64,000 nt of DNA from Chrysoperla carnea (GCF_905475395.1 NC_058339.1:71452520-71516519); one strand, 5' to 3'. Counted from the stretch's first letter, positions 36,319 through 48,779 are shown. Numbers and translations are program-made. Notes: a model not told the origin generated them from the letters alone.

Positions 36319-36656
36319 AAAATTTTTTATTTTGTGCTTTTTAGTGAATCTGAAATACACTAATTTGTCACTAAAAAAAGAATCATCGAAATCGTTTGGC
36401 GTGATATTGAGTTATTCGTCCTCTTGCCGTGTATACTTAATGCAAATTTAAGACTATTATGGTTTTCTCATGGATGCCGTTGTCAGAACTGGAACAAAAT
36501 CAAATGAGACCACACGGGAAGCACCAGCTTTCAAATAGATAAAGAATCATAAAAATCAGTTCACCCAGTCAAAAGTTCTGAGGTAACACACATAAAAAAT
36601 AAAATAAAAAATGCAATCGAATTGATAACCTCCTCCTTTTTTGTTTGAAGTCGGTT
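36319..36656 (+). repeat. Dispersed repeat ending TTTGAAGTCGGTT
   Basis: The segment with GGATGCCGTTGTCAGAAC, GACCACACGGGAAGCACC and AGTTCTGAGGTAACACAC, finishing at TTTGAAGTCGGTT (36644-36656), is the same family as 1-107. Together with ACCGACTTCAAA at 36031 it may form one element with short inverted ends, into which the long inverted repeat is built. Confidence 0.65.
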
Positions 36657-37454
36657 ACAAATAGAATAAATATGATACTAATTACTGTTACCAAATTTGA
36701 CACGCAAACAGAATTGAATTCGGTAAAATTGAATCCAATCAGTGAATGTTTCACGTAAAATATAAAACCATTTAAAAATAAACATCCAATCTTTTTTTTT
36801 GTCAAAACCAATTTAAAAATGAAGTTATGTTTTTATTTTCGTTTTGTGTTAGATGATAGATCATTTTTTAAAGATAATATAAAAATTTATATACAGATTG
36901 GCCTCACTGTATAAACAGATTTATCACAAGCAAAGATTTAAAAACTAGATTTTTCTACAATTTATTATTGAATTATTTTCCTCTAGGTCTGATATTTACA
37001 GATATATTTGCGCTCTTATTAAAAAAAATTTGATTCACAACGTTGCAAAAATCATAACCCGGATTTTGATTCGGTTATTTTTCTAAGTTTTTAATGTATA
37101 ATACATGCATAATATATAATAAAGAAACACTGATTGTGAACAAAAGGGGGTAAGTGACGGCATATGTAGTAAAGGTTATTCCCCCCCCCTCCCCACCGCG
37201 GGAAGTTATGACTTATATTACATAACACAATTATCTTTGTATTTTTAATCGAAGTAGCCGAAGTAGTAATATATTATCAGTGTAATCTCAGGAAGCTTAT
37301 TAAGGCTTTTCCACCATTCACTGACTGCAATCCGACTTGAAAAGATCACACAAAAGTTTAACGGAAATCGCTTCCTAATTTCATAAATGTCGAGTCTCGT
37401 CTCCTGATTGTCTACTGATGATAGTCTACTCGATACTGACCTTCTCCTCCCCTT
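36657..37454. other. AT-rich gap, nothing recognised
   Basis: No supported gene. The part after about 37280 may be the tail of the SINE that follows on the minus strand. Confidence 0.4.
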
Positions 37455-37659
37455 AATAATTTAGTTCAACTGCTGTAAACAGCTTGAATTACACTGGCGT
37501 TCAATTTCAGAGGCTGAGTGCACTTCCTTTATAAACTACAACAGTCCATCACAACTATTAATTAAATTAATTTTTGTTACGACGGCGGGAATCGAACTCG
37601 CTACCCTGGGCATACCGCGGACGAAATTGGTTACGCCTTAACCAACTGAACTACCAGGT
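37455..37659 (-). mobile_element. tRNA-derived SINE (family 1), both promoter boxes preserved
   Basis: On the minus strand from 37659: CCTGGTAGTTCAGTTGGTTA then AGGCG (A box), CCGCGGTATGCCC, and GAGTTCGATTCCCG (B box at 37599-37586), followed by the family body. This is the best-preserved head of the family in the window and could still support pol III initiation. The 3' limit is uncertain and may extend to about 37300. Confidence 0.8.
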
Positions 37660-39302
37660 TTATAGAGCCTATTTTGTGTAAAATATTTTTTTTAAGCAAA
37701 ATAATAGTGAAAATCCCATGAGGGTAAAATATTTCCCATTTCCCTTCTTTGGAAAATTACAAAATTTTTGGGGAAACATACCGCTCTGTATATTTACATG
37801 AAGAAATTGAACGTTAAATTGTGTACATAAAAGTTGGTGAAGAGACAATATACACACACATATATAGGGAAAATATATTTTACATGCAAATAACCACTTT
37901 AAACCACACAAACAACAACAGCAACCAGCGAAGAAAAATAATTGCGTGATGGTAAATGTGAAAAATGGGAAAACATGTTTGTAAACACCGTTATCGACCG
38001 ACCGACCGACCGACTCACTGACTATATAATATTATGTCCTATCTCTTCTGGTATAAACCACACGTAAATATTCAACGTTGTTTGTGGAGGACATCCAACC
38101 AGTTAAATAGATAGGTAAGAGTGACGACTGTATGTCTGTCTGTCTATCTGTTACAGGAGTGTGGGATCCGTTTCCGTACCACACGGGAACAGTTACATAT
38201 TAAACGAAATGAATAGATTCTTTTTTGTGAATAGTTAACTTTTTATAAGCGGTTGTAATTGAATCTAAACGATTCTAATTTTAAAATTGATAAACTTGCG
38301 GTTTTTTTTATTAATAACCGAAGAGGTGAACATAAGAAATTGAAGATTATTTATGGACGAATGAAACTTTCAGGATGGTTAGCATTCTTGCCGATTAGAA
38401 TAGCTAACTATGTCCTGGCCGTCTTATAAAAACCTGATCAGGACAGGAGTGTTAGCTTTGCGCAACTTACTTTTTCTATTTGTATGAGATATGACCTTTA
38501 TTCGGTACTACTTAAATGTCTTAGCTTGATAAGGCTTCATCAAATCTTTCGTAAGCAAATCATTCTTTTTTTTTGTATTTGGAAGAGAAAAAAGGTTTCC
38601 TGGAATACTTAAAAATACAAGCCTAACTTCGCTCGACTAATTTCTATCAAAAATTAATATGGTAAAAAACTACGTATTTCCTGTGAAAAATTGTTTTCAT
38701 CTAATTGAGATAATTGGAAAATTATATAATTCTACAATAGACATTTTCTTGTAAGTATAATTGATTAATATGAACATTTTAGTATTTTAGTAATTTTGCG
38801 AGGATGCAATCAATTAAGAAAAGAATAAAATAGCATTCTTAAATTAGATAATAATCGCGATTTCGTAATTTAAAATTACAGGTTCAAAATATCAAACAAG
38901 AAATTAAACAATCAACATTGCTAATTATGTATATATAACTCCCGTATCAGCTGTACTCGCACCGTGCTTGAGTTTTATTGGAGGCGCTTCCATGGTAACG
39001 ATACACTACTTTAATTAAAGAATTTTATGGATGCATATAATTTTTTCAAATCACATAACTTGTTATAATATTTAAATGCCTAACTAATGGATATTAAATT
39101 AAACGAAACTTAACCTTAACCTAAACTAGATTGGCAAAATCAACAAATCGGCCAATTTTGTAGCATCTTAAAATTTTTCCGTGTTATTATATATGTAAAT
39201 ATCTACATTGATTTCGTAGCAAATAAATACAAACTTGAAGTAAAGATCTATAGACATAAATGTACTAGCCAAAATATTTGGATAAAATTTAATTTTACAA
39301 CA
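37660..39302. other. Gap with simple sequence and a fragment of repeat family D
   Basis: Contains (CCGA)n at about 37986-38012, (GTCT)n near 38134-38146, and at 38970-39014 the GGAGGCGCTTCCATGGTAAC / ACACTACTTTAAT block shared with 27640-27668. No gene is recognised. Confidence 0.55.
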
Positions 39303-40259
39303 CTAATCTTGATGATCAATTATATCTTCGTTTACACTATCGGTTTTTCTTTTCGCAGAATTCACTTCCTCTGGTTTCGGTGAATCTACATTATTTTTCG
39401 ATGAACTTCTTTCAATTTTTACCTTTTTTACTCTTTCCTTTGATTTTTGCTTAGAATTTAACTCATCCTTTGTCTGTGAATCGATACTGATCCTTTTCGG
39501 TGAATTTAAATCAGTATGTGACTGTTTCTGAGAAGCTTCTTTATTCGGTGAATTGACTAGATAGATCTGTTTCCTCGAAACTATTTTTTTCATTAAGTCC
39601 TCATCTTTCTTCTGTAAATCTCCTTTTTCCTTTAAGGCCTTCGGTAAAGGATCTAGAGAATCCCTTTTCCCAGGCTTTATCTGATTCTGTGAAATTACTC
39701 TATTCTCTTTTGATAAATCAATTTCTTTGTATGTAAGGTTCGGTGAATCTTTCATCATCTCATCCTCTTCTAATTGCGCTTCATCATTAGCCTCTACTTG
39801 TTTTTGATAGCTCAAAACTAATAAAAGCATGTATTTATGAAAGCACAACTCCCCAAATAATAATATTATTCCCAAAATTCCATATAAATTATTCGATTTA
39901 TTAAATTGTAAAATCATCATATATAAAATAAAAAATGAAAAAATGAAAAAGAAAAGCGTTAAAACCAATCGAGATACATCGATAAGGAATACATTTTGCC
40001 GTAAAACACCTATCAATAATTCAATAGCACCAACAATCAATAGTGTTCCACCCATAATGAATACAATAAAAGTACCTTTTTTCCACAGATTATCAGTATG
40101 TTTGTAACCAAATCCAAATTGGAATAACGTTAAAGTAATTTCTACAACTCCCATTACAATTGCATAAATAATAGTTAAAAATGAACCAGTTCTTAAAGAA
40201 CAGGAACCATAAAAACTGTTCTTCTGAATGCACATGTCCTCACAGCCTAAGCACCCCAT
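39303..40259 (-). CDS. Uncharacterised four-span membrane protein with charged Ser-Pro-rich C-terminal tail
   Basis: A single uninterrupted frame of 318 residues, starting at the ATG at 40259. The N-terminus is Cys-rich (C3, C6, C10, C20) and leads into SLRTG (21-25). Four hydrophobic spans follow, at about 24-51, 64-86, 92-117 and 126-150, with no cleavable signal peptide evident. The remaining 168 residues are hydrophilic and Lys/Glu/Ser-rich. They repeat an (N/D)-S-P element at 171-173, 236-238, 252-254 and 292-294, plus related NS/DS sites, which look like proline-directed phosphorylation sites. The Cys-rich start, SLRTG and four spans recall insect tetraspan families of unknown function, including pasiflora-like septate-junction proteins; this is an inference from layout. 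The long tail is unusual for such small proteins. It is intronless, so a retrocopy origin or a lineage-specific gene is possible. Coding is supported by length and coherent topology in otherwise stop-rich DNA. Confidence 0.75.
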   Translation of the reverse strand: MGCLGCEDMCIQKNSFYGSCSLRTGSFLTIIYAIVMGVVEITLTLFQFGFGYKHTDNLWKKGTFIVFIMGGTLLIVGAIELLIGVLRQNVFLIDVSRLVLTLFFFIFSFFILYMMILQFNKSNNLYGILGIILLFGELCFHKYMLLLVLSYQKQVEANDEAQLEEDEMMKDSPNLTYKEIDLSKENRVISQNQIKPGKRDSLDPLPKALKEKGDLQKKDEDLMKKIVSRKQIYLVNSPNKEASQKQSHTDLNSPKRISIDSQTKDELNSKQKSKERVKKVKIERSSSKNNVDSPKPEEVNSAKRKTDSVNEDIIDHQD

Positions 40260-41139
40260 CGTAAAACGTTACTAATGTGATTATCTAGTATAAAAAATTT
40301 CGTAAAACTACAATTTTTGAATTTGAAACCTAGAAACGACTTTTGTAAATTTGACATTTATACAAATGTAAACATTATCCACTAGTCCAAGAGGGGATTG
40401 CTTCAAAAACTTAAACAATTTTAATACGAGAGCTCGGTATATCAATATCCACGTAAAATATATACAGGTAAGATTAATAGATGACCTGTAAATAAGTAAA
40501 TACTACTACCTCAGGCCATGGATCCACCTTCAAAATTAGCAAAAGGGCTTTTTCGTAATACTTTGCCCACTTTTTTATATTTTTGACCAAAAATAAATAG
40601 ACAACGTGTCTACTTAAGTTGGTTACATATGGAAAACTTGTTTATTTTAAGGTTTTCGAAAAAAGGTTATTGTTCATAAAAATTTCTTCGCTCTCGAAAA
40701 TATTAACATTCAACTATTCACTTCTGACATCGAATGTGTAGCCTGTCACAAATTGAAAAAATTCGATAATAATGTTAATGATCATTTGGAAATGTAGATC
40801 ATTTAGACAAGAAAATAAGGGAAACGATTTAAAAAAATCGAAAAGAGAAGTAAACTTTCCCAGACAACTCAACCCATAGAAGTTCAATATCTTTCTTCCA
40901 CGCTAAACCGATTTTTTTCATCATGTTTCGTCAAAGCCTTCGAATTTCACAATAAACTTTTCTGGAATTAATGCAATAAATTTCGAAAAAAGTTGATGTG
41001 AACTAGAAAATCGAGTATATTCTCATATACATAAACTTTATTTACGGTAAAAAAAATGGTTTCCAAAGATTTTAAAATTTGTCCGAACCTTAGTTATGAG
41101 ATTACAATTCAATGCTACGATTTTAAAAACTAATTCTTA
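40260..41139. other. AT-rich gap upstream of the four-span protein gene
   Basis: It must include the promoter of the minus-strand gene starting at 40259, but no clear TATA box, initiator or CpG-rich stretch was recognised. Confidence 0.4.
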
Positions 41140-41580
41140 TCCCTATATATTATAAATATGAAAGTAAGCATGTTTGTTTGTTTGTTTGTTTGTTTGTTAC
41201 GCTTTCACGCTAAAACTAGCGAATGGTTTTTAGTGAAACTGTACAGCAATATAGCTGATATATCAGAATAACACATGAACTATAATTTATAAAAATATAT
41301 TTTAAAAAAATAAAAAAATTTAATTTAATTTGACATTTACCATTTTTTAAATTTTTACAGATCTATGATCATTATTTTGAACCATAAATTAAAGAATTCT
41401 GTAAAAAATTTAAAAAGTAAATGTCAAGCAAATCATGGCCAACTATTCTGATATACTCAATGAATTATGACTATTTTACATTTAACCAAATTGAAAACTG
41501 TGTATATCAAGAGAGGGTGGAGGCTATAAAGCGATAGTTTTTATTTTTAAGCCCAGTGAAGCGGGCGGGTATCAATCTAG
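41140..41580 (+). mobile_element. Non-autonomous Helitron-like element, copy 2
   Basis: Starts TCCCTATATATTATAAATA, ends GGTATCAATCTAG between host A and T. It is 80 bp shorter than copy 1 at 7074-7594 through internal deletions and has an expanded (GTTT)n run at about 41170-41197. The GCCCAGTGAAGCGGGCGGG pre-terminal hairpin is conserved. Confidence 0.8.
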
Positions 41581-41944
41581 TATCGAATAAAATACATTAT
41601 GAACTAAAAATATCATAATATATGTCAATGTAATATATAAAATGTACAGACTCGTTTTCGATTTGAAACGAAATAATATTCATTTCAAGTTTTTACGTAG
41701 ACATCACAGAAAGTTACTCAAAGAAACATACATTATTTCGATATGAATACAAAACATATATACTGTAATACATTACATATATATGTACTGACTGCATTGT
41801 CAATTTTATCAAGCGAAGAACATAAAAAGAAATTTGCTTTGATTAAAATGGATAAGTAATATACCACTGCTGTTATATGATAAAATATACTTGTGCGTGT
41901 CCTTTTATGGATTAAATATCTGAGATCGATAGAATTTATCAAAA
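41581..41944. other. AT-rich gap, nothing recognised
   Basis: Nothing recognised; the minus frame at 41733-41942 has no supporting motif. Confidence 0.45.
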
Positions 41945-42470
41945 TATCAAAAAAATTTTAATAAAAAATACTTTTTAAGGGACAAGCTTTTATTGTACTA
42001 AAAAGTAGAAAATAATTTTTATTTATAAGTCACTGATACCCGACTATTCGTAAAAGCTTGAGGCGCTTTATATCAACGATGAATCGAAAAGTAATTAGAC
42101 ATGTGGAGTAGATGAGGCCTTCCGATTCATTTTTGATATTTTAAACTAACCGCCTCAACCTTTTACAAATAGTCGGGTATGAGTGACTTATAGATAAATT
42201 TATTTTCTACTTTTTAGTTCAATAAAAGCTTGTCCCTTAAAAAAATTTTTTATTAAAATTTTTAATTTAAGATAAAAAAAATGTATTTATATAAAATATG
42301 GTGGAAGCGGTGGGAAAATCAGAACGGCACATCCTTACCATGCATTGTCATCCAAACGAAATGTGCATGCAAAATTTCAGCTCAATCGGTTGAAGATATC
42401 TACTTCAAAATTGAGTTCAAAGAATCCACCGTAACATACATACATTGCAAGTTAGGAAATTTTTAGTAGA
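41945..42470 (+). mobile_element. Hairpin-containing dispersed element, copy 2
   Basis: An inverted repeat of about 320 bp (left arm from AAATTTTAATAAAAAATAC and AAGGGACAAGCTTTTATTG through TACCCGACTATTCGTAAAAG; right arm CTTTTACAAATAGTCGGGTA through CAATAAAAGCTTGTCCCTT) is followed by a unique part with GTCATCCAAACGAAATGTGC, TTTCAGCTCAATCGGTTGAA and CATTGCAAGTTAG. The same parts occur reverse-complemented at 10010-10440. The frame at 42281-42466 belongs to the element and has no protein match. Confidence 0.75.
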
Positions 42471-42600
42471 AATGAACTTTTAAGGAAGAGTTAGTATTAA
42501 ACAGGCCAAGTTTTTAAGTTAATAATAAACTGATTCAAGTTTTGTTCTGCTGTCAACCAGGTTAGAAATTTAGACCTTTAGAAAAGCATTTACTTATTAT

Positions 42601-43084
42601 GTAAAGGTATAGTTCGAACACCAAGTCAATTTTAGATTTAGGGTTGAAATTATTTGTACCTTATTTTCAACTTTGATGATGAATTTTGTTATAACTTCAT
42701 GAATGTAAACGAAAAATAAGAATAAAATTTACGATATCGGCCTTGGTTTTCGAAATATCGCAAGCTAAATAATTAAATAAAATTTTCGATATTTTGAAAA
42801 TTACTCCAGATATCGAAAAATTTAACTTTTACTTTTCGTCTTATATTGTTAAGTTATAACATAATACACCATCAAAATTTAAAACATGAAGTTTTTTAAT
42901 TTGTGTCCCCACTACGGTGCTCATACATCCTTAATTAGTGGGGTACAACGGATTTTTTTTATTTTCAATAATTTATAAAGGTTATAACTTTAATTTAGAT
43001 AGTTTTTTTTTTAATTTCCACCGACTAGTTTTGGAGAAATCTATGAAAACCATCCAAAATTACCCTGGCCTCGTACATCCTTAA
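42601..43084 (-). mobile_element. TTAA-family composite MITE
   Basis: Right end CCTGGCCTCGTACATCC then TTAA (43081-43084); internal junction GTGCTCATACATCC / TTAATTAGTG with TTAA at 42931-42934; left end eroded (AAAGGTATAGTTCGAACACC). The part left of the junction is the palindromic unit; the right part is shortened. Confidence 0.8.
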
Positions 43085-45054
43085 ATTTAGATAGCATCTA
43101 ACATCATTAGTAATCGGATTAATGTAATTATTTAATAACTTAAAATAATAAATAATTATGTTTTGATTTTGTCCGTCTTGGCGTGCGAAAATTGTTGTGA
43201 ATTTATTACTATCTTTTTAATTTTCACATAACGAGATTTAATTTATAAAAGTAGAAGTTTTTTATTTTTTTATCAATAGAAGGGGAACATTGTCGGAAAT
43301 GTATGCGTTCGTTTAACATTTGCTCCAATCCACAACATGTTAAAATTACAATTATTAATTTTAAGGATTAACATAACATGAAGAACTTTCTTCAATTTTC
43401 CCAAAAAAATATTTTATATGAAAGAGTTCAGATTTTTATCTATTTTGAAAGAAAGGGAAATAACCACAATGACCTCCATCTGAATTTACTAAACGTTTTG
43501 TATACAAACTTAACTTTATTAAATATTCCTTGAAAAAGGAATTAGAAAAATTTCACTTTACCTAATTGTAAATTAGAAAGTAGAATATAATAATAAATTT
43601 TCCCTTTTAGAAAATAAATCTTACCTTCAATTAATCTCAATATTTTATACTTCAATCATGCACTTTTAACAATGTCAAAAATTTCTACATTTATAAACCC
43701 GGATATGCAAATATGTCTTCAATAAATTTTCTTGCGCGTCAGCAAAAATGATGATAGTCGACTAGGAGGACATTACAATATTGTAACATAAAATTTCTAT
43801 TAAACTAATCAATTTACATATATGTGTCTGTTGTGCATGTCTAGACGAAGATGTATTAGACAATTTGATTTATTTCCTATGCCATGTCATCACTTCCTCT
43901 AGCATCAATTCAAATAGATAACTGTTACTGTTACTCTATGCGAACTTGATGATAATCATCCATGTTGAATAGAGATGCCGTTCTTTTTTTTCCAATAGTT
44001 CACATATGAATTGTTGCATATTGTGTTGAAAAAAAATGAAAATACAAGATTCAGTATCTATTTTATTCAGAGAATCAATTGTATATTCTTTTTAGAATAC
44101 CGATCAAGTACTCTTCACGTAAATACGACTGGAGGGGTCTCGCGATTTTCTTTCTTTTCCTTTAATATATTCCGGAATAGGCTTGTTGACTAAATTTTTT
44201 ATCACTTCAGGTGAAGAATTCACACTGCACGGGCAGAAAAGTGAAATTGATTTTTGAAAATCTTTAGAAGTACGCAAAATATGAACGAAAATTCATTGTC
44301 ATTGTCCGATATAATCTTAGAGATACAATCATAAATAAAAAGAGATGGACAATCAATCTTTGAATGCTTTCAATCTTTGAAACTTCATCGTTTTTTAATC
44401 AATTTTAATTTCACATTCAAATTTCTTCATGGTATTTTAAGTCTAGTTTTAAATTTTTATAGGTAATATGGCGAATTTGACAATAGGCAACTACCGTATT
44501 TAAAGATATAGGATTTTTCTTTGTGCGAAGCTGTAAAAAATGTATTTTTAATTCTAGGCCCTAGCCTACATAGATTTTTATATTTATTTATTTTTATTAT
44601 TTTTTAAATAAGCTGTGTAAAATTTTTTTAAATATAAAAAAAATTATTGTAAAATGTGTTAGTTTAACGATCTGATAAACGCTTTTTTTGAAACAATAAT
44701 ATATATCACTCGAAAGTCGAACGTTTTTTCTGTTTTAAAGAAATTTTAAATCGAACCGTTTTTTACATATTTCTCACACAAATACCTCAGGAAAAGTATT
44801 CGTTTTTCAAAACCACGAAACAATGAGCAGTGCCTTGAATTTTAAGCGATTTTCACGTGATTTTTCGGCGTTTAGAAGTACTTGTGAGTCCATATTTCAC
44901 GAAAGTGCAAAGACCAGTGTTTAAATGTTTGAAAAATCGCCATATGTTTAAGACAAAAATAAATAATGAAAAGAGTTGAGTGAATTTTTTACTTAACAAG
45001 TAGTTCGAGATATAGAGGATTTAATTGCCTAAATGTCGACTTATAAAGCACTAT
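43085..45054. other. AT-rich gap, nothing recognised
   Basis: No supported gene; the short frame at 44011-44193 has no family motif. Confidence 0.5.
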
Positions 45055-45275
45055 TTTCAACCTAAATTTCAAAATATCGAAATTGAAAATTTTGTTTAGT
45101 TATTTAGCTTTCAATATTTCGAAAACTAAGGCAGATATCTAAAAATTCTATTCTTATTTTTCGTCTAGATTTATGAAGTTATAACAAAATTCATCATCAA
45201 AGTTGAAAATAAGGTACAAATAATTTCAACCACAAGTATAAACTTGCATTGGCGCTCGTATTACCATAATCGAAT
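45055..45275 (+). mobile_element. TTAA-family MITE, right-hand fragment
   Basis: Carries only the second half of unit 2: TTTCAAAATATCGAAATTG, GCAGATATCTAAAAATTC, TTTTTCGTCTAGATTTATG, TTCAACCACAAGTATAAAC and the end GCATTGGCGCTCGTATTACC. The final TTAA is mutated. Confidence 0.75.
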
Positions 45276-46179
45276 AACTAACTCATTTTAATGTATTCAA
45301 ATTCGACCAAATAATTCAATTTCTAAATCAAAATTTTTCAATCCAGCACTAAAACTGAAGAAAATAATATGAAAGTAAATATCCTTTTAAAATGATTTAG
45401 TACGATGTATGTGGTAAAAATGAAAATGGTCAAATGATACTCTTATTATTATGAAACTAGACAATAAGAAACTAAATATTGTCACGTTTCATATCAATAT
45501 GGTATATGTTGATGGTACGTTCGATAATGCTTGTTGCTGCACGTATACTTCTTGAAAATGAAAATAATATCTTTACTTTTCATTTTCTTTTTTTACTATT
45601 TATACTTTTTAACTCTTTTTTTTGTTGTTGTCGTCTACCATGAAGATGTCCTCGAAAATTGCATTTTATTGTAGATACAGAAAAAAATAAAAGTAAAATG
45701 TTTTAAAATACTATTCACATAAATTGAACATATTTGAAGAATTTTAAACAATTTTATTTGATTTGGAAACTTTATTCATGCATTTTTTAAACGGTCAGTT
45801 TAAAGGTTCTAGAGATTGATGTTTTATAGATTTTCCTAGCTACAGCTTAAAATATCCATCGCTAAACAAAAATTTCTTACTGCAAGATAATTCTCATTTT
45901 CAACTATCTAATTACCTTCCAATTCCTTCCAATTAGCGCCCTTCGTATTTTCAACCTTCTAAGCATTTAAGTCGCTAGCACAGCTAAAACCACAGATGAA
46001 GCAATCAATTTAGAAAAAAATTTCCTTGAGTTCAAATTACATTAAAACTATTTCTTAATAAGTTCGATGATTTTGAAAATTTCTTAAGGTTATCTAAAGC
46101 AAATAATTCAACATCAACATAAAAAAATATCGATTTGACTATTGTTTTTTTATGCTTTAAATAAGTAGCTCAAACGCGA
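45276..46179. other. AT-rich gap, nothing recognised
   Basis: Nothing recognised. Confidence 0.5.
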
Positions 46180-46801
46180 TTAAGGATGAACTAGCACCAA
46201 GGAAATTTGAAAAAATGCTTGATTTTTTTAAATTTGATTAAGTCTAAATCAATAAATCAATTCTAAAAATTTGAGGGGGCGGTTGCCCAATTATTTAAAT
46301 AAATAAATGACTTCAAAAGTTATATTAAATAAATAAATGACTTCAAAAGGCATATTTAACATTATTTTTATAGTTAAATGGTTGATGGATGATATGTTTT
46401 CATAGATTTCTCCAAAACTAGCCAGTGGAAATTTTAAAAAAACTATTTGAATTAAAGTTCAATCCTTAATAAATTATTGAAAACAAAAAAAAAACCATTG
46501 TGCCCGACTAATTAAGGATGTATGAGCATGGTAGTGGGGATGCAAATTAAAGAAAATATACATTTTGATGGTGAATTATGTATAACTTGACAATATAACA
46601 CGAAAAGTAAAAATAAAATATGTCGATATCTGGAATAATTTTCAAAATATCGATAATTGAAATTTTTGTTTAATTATTTAGCTTTCGGTATATCGAAAAC
46701 CTTAGCAGATATGGAAAAATTTTATTCTTATTTTTCGTCTTGATTCGTGAAATAATTTCAAACCTAAATCGAAAACTGCCTTGGTGCTCGTACTACCTTA
46801 A
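46180..46801 (+). mobile_element. TTAA-family composite MITE, complete
   Basis: TTAA at 46180-46183, then GGATGAACTAGCACCAAGG; internal junction GTGCCCGACTAATTAAGG with TTAA at 46512-46515; right end GCCTTGGTGCTCGTACTACC then TTAA (46798-46801). A direct duplication of TTAAATAAATAAATGACTTC (about 46293-46348) is specific to this copy. Confidence 0.85.
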
Positions 46802-47290
46802 TCAAACAAATTCAATTTTGTTATAGACATAAATGGCACTCAGATTTCTGAAAAACAATTTTTAATCGTTATATTGCGAAATAAATATGAATGAAAATTA
46901 TCGGAGTAAGTTGGAAATAATTTTTAGAGCGTTTCTAACAATTGATGCGAGGGACGTCCAGAACAAATTCTCGATCGATTCTTCAGGCTATAAACTTATC
47001 TACAAGGTAAACGAACTTATTGAATAAAGACACAAAAATGAAAAAAGAAATATAAAAGCTTTACCAAATCTTAAAATCATAAAAATGTTTTAAAGTATGT
47101 GATTAAAGAGTTAAAAAAAATGTTCACGCATAAACCGTAAAGCTATCACATCTCACATTATACAACTAATGACAAACCATTTTCTGTATATTTCCTTTCC
47201 TTAACAAATATATAGATTATGAGAGTTTTATTTCATTTTGTGTGTTATGTAAGTGAATGAGTAATCTATCTATATGACTTCTTAACCTAA
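46802..47290. other. AT-rich gap, nothing recognised
   Basis: Nothing recognised. Confidence 0.5.
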
Positions 47291-48574
47291 TAGCCCAGGA
47301 GCTGTCGATCTAAAAAGTTCCCTCATACGTGCATATATTTTTTTTAAAGAAAATAGATAGTTTAAAACTATAGGAATTCGAAACGGTAGGTTTGCGTGGT
47401 TTTGCAAAGCCGAAAAAATGTTTAAAAAAATTAATTATTAAAAAAATTGATAAATGTTTGTCTCTCATGTTGTGAAATGGTTTGCCTAAAGTATATTCTA
47501 CAGAAAATTTCATTATCTTTCAGAAAAAATTTACGCAAACCAATTTTTTTAGCCGGGAGAGTCAGGCAAGCCTTTTTAAGTGTGTGATGAGGGAGGAAAT
47601 TTCTCCCTCATTACGTAACATGATTTTTTTATTTTTATTTTGTTCCTTGCAGTGTCTACTTTAAGATTATCTTGGTTTGCGGGCTCAGAAACGGCCGGAA
47701 ATGTCCAGCAAACCAGCTTAAAGTTCATCTACTCTGAACTCATTTTCAATAAATATAAACTAGGAAAATGTTTCGTTGTAAAATTACTATTGTTTTATGG
47801 TGATTTTTATTTTTTATTTTCTATTAAATACTTTTATTTTATAAAATTACTTTTCTATATTTTCTTTTGATATACTTTAGTACGAACTTCATATAGGATA
47901 TGACGTCTTGTTGTTTTTACGATTTGAAATAATGAAAGGGTAAATATAATTAAAGGAATAATAGGAAATTTTTATTTTGGATGGATTTAATAATTTAATA
48001 AAAATAATGTCAGTTTATAAATGCAGAGGATAGAAAAAATACCACAAGTGTCTATACATGTTTGAATGTGTTTATTGTCTATACAAGTTTGTATGTGTTT
48101 ATCTATTATATTTATTGAAAATGAGTTCAGAGTAGATGAACTTTAAGCTGGTTTGCTGGACATTTCCGGCCGTTTCTGAGCCCGCAAACCAAGATAATCT
48201 TAAAGTAGACACTGCAAGGAACAAAATAAAAATAAAAAAATCATGTTACGTAATGAGGGAGAAATTTCCTCCCTCATCACAAACTTTAAAAGGCTTGCCT
48301 GACTCTCCCGGCTAAAAAAATTGGTTTGCGTAAATTTTTTCTGAAAGATAATGAAATTTTCTGTAGAATATACTTTAGGCAAACCATTTCACAACATGAG
48401 AGACAAACATTTATCGATTTTTTTAATAATTAATTTTTTTAAACATTTTTTCGGCTTTGCAAAACCACGCAAACCTACCGTTTCGAATTCCTATAGTTTT
48501 AAACTATCTATTTTCTTTAAAAAAAATATATGCACGGTATGAGGGAACTTTTTAGATCGACAGCTCCTGGACTA
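47291..48574. mobile_element. Foldback element, 1.28 kb with arms of about 466 bp
   Basis: The left arm (47291-47756) begins TAGCCCAGGAGCTGTCGATC and the right arm (48108-48574) ends GATCGACAGCTCCTGGACTA. Arms are nearly identical, shown by mirrored landmarks such as CGGTAGGTTTGCGTGG, AGCCGGGAGAGTCAGGC, GAGGGAGGAAATTTCTCCCT and GGGCTCAGAAACGGCCGG. The roughly 350-bp spacer is AT-rich and non-coding. A TA at each outer edge could be the target duplication. The frames at 47310-47513, 47482-47664, 48200-48382 and 48351-48542 are the same sequences read from the two arms and encode nothing recognisable. There is no transposase, so it depends on an autonomous relative. Confidence 0.9.
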
Positions 48575-48779
48575 TAATTACGGTCATAAAATAAATGGTT
48601 TTACACAATTTGAATATATAACCATTATATGAAATTATATAATAAATTCGATGAATGCTTTGTTCGTTTGAATGTATACCTACAAGGTGTTACACAGTAA
48701 ACGGCTTCACTACATCATTTTTAATTATAATCATTAAATTTTTCTCGATTTTACTATTCTGATTTATGTTTATTTAAAG

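Noticed and set aside
36122..36451. 109-residue plus-strand frame
   Set aside because: It runs through the right arm of a long inverted repeat and has no protein motif.
37586..37659. Functional tRNA gene on the minus strand
   Set aside because: The head resembles a tRNA but the 3' acceptor strand is missing and SINE sequence continues.
47310..48542. Pairs of identical small proteins on opposite strands
   Set aside because: They are the same arm sequence of the foldback element read from both sides, with no domain or start context.
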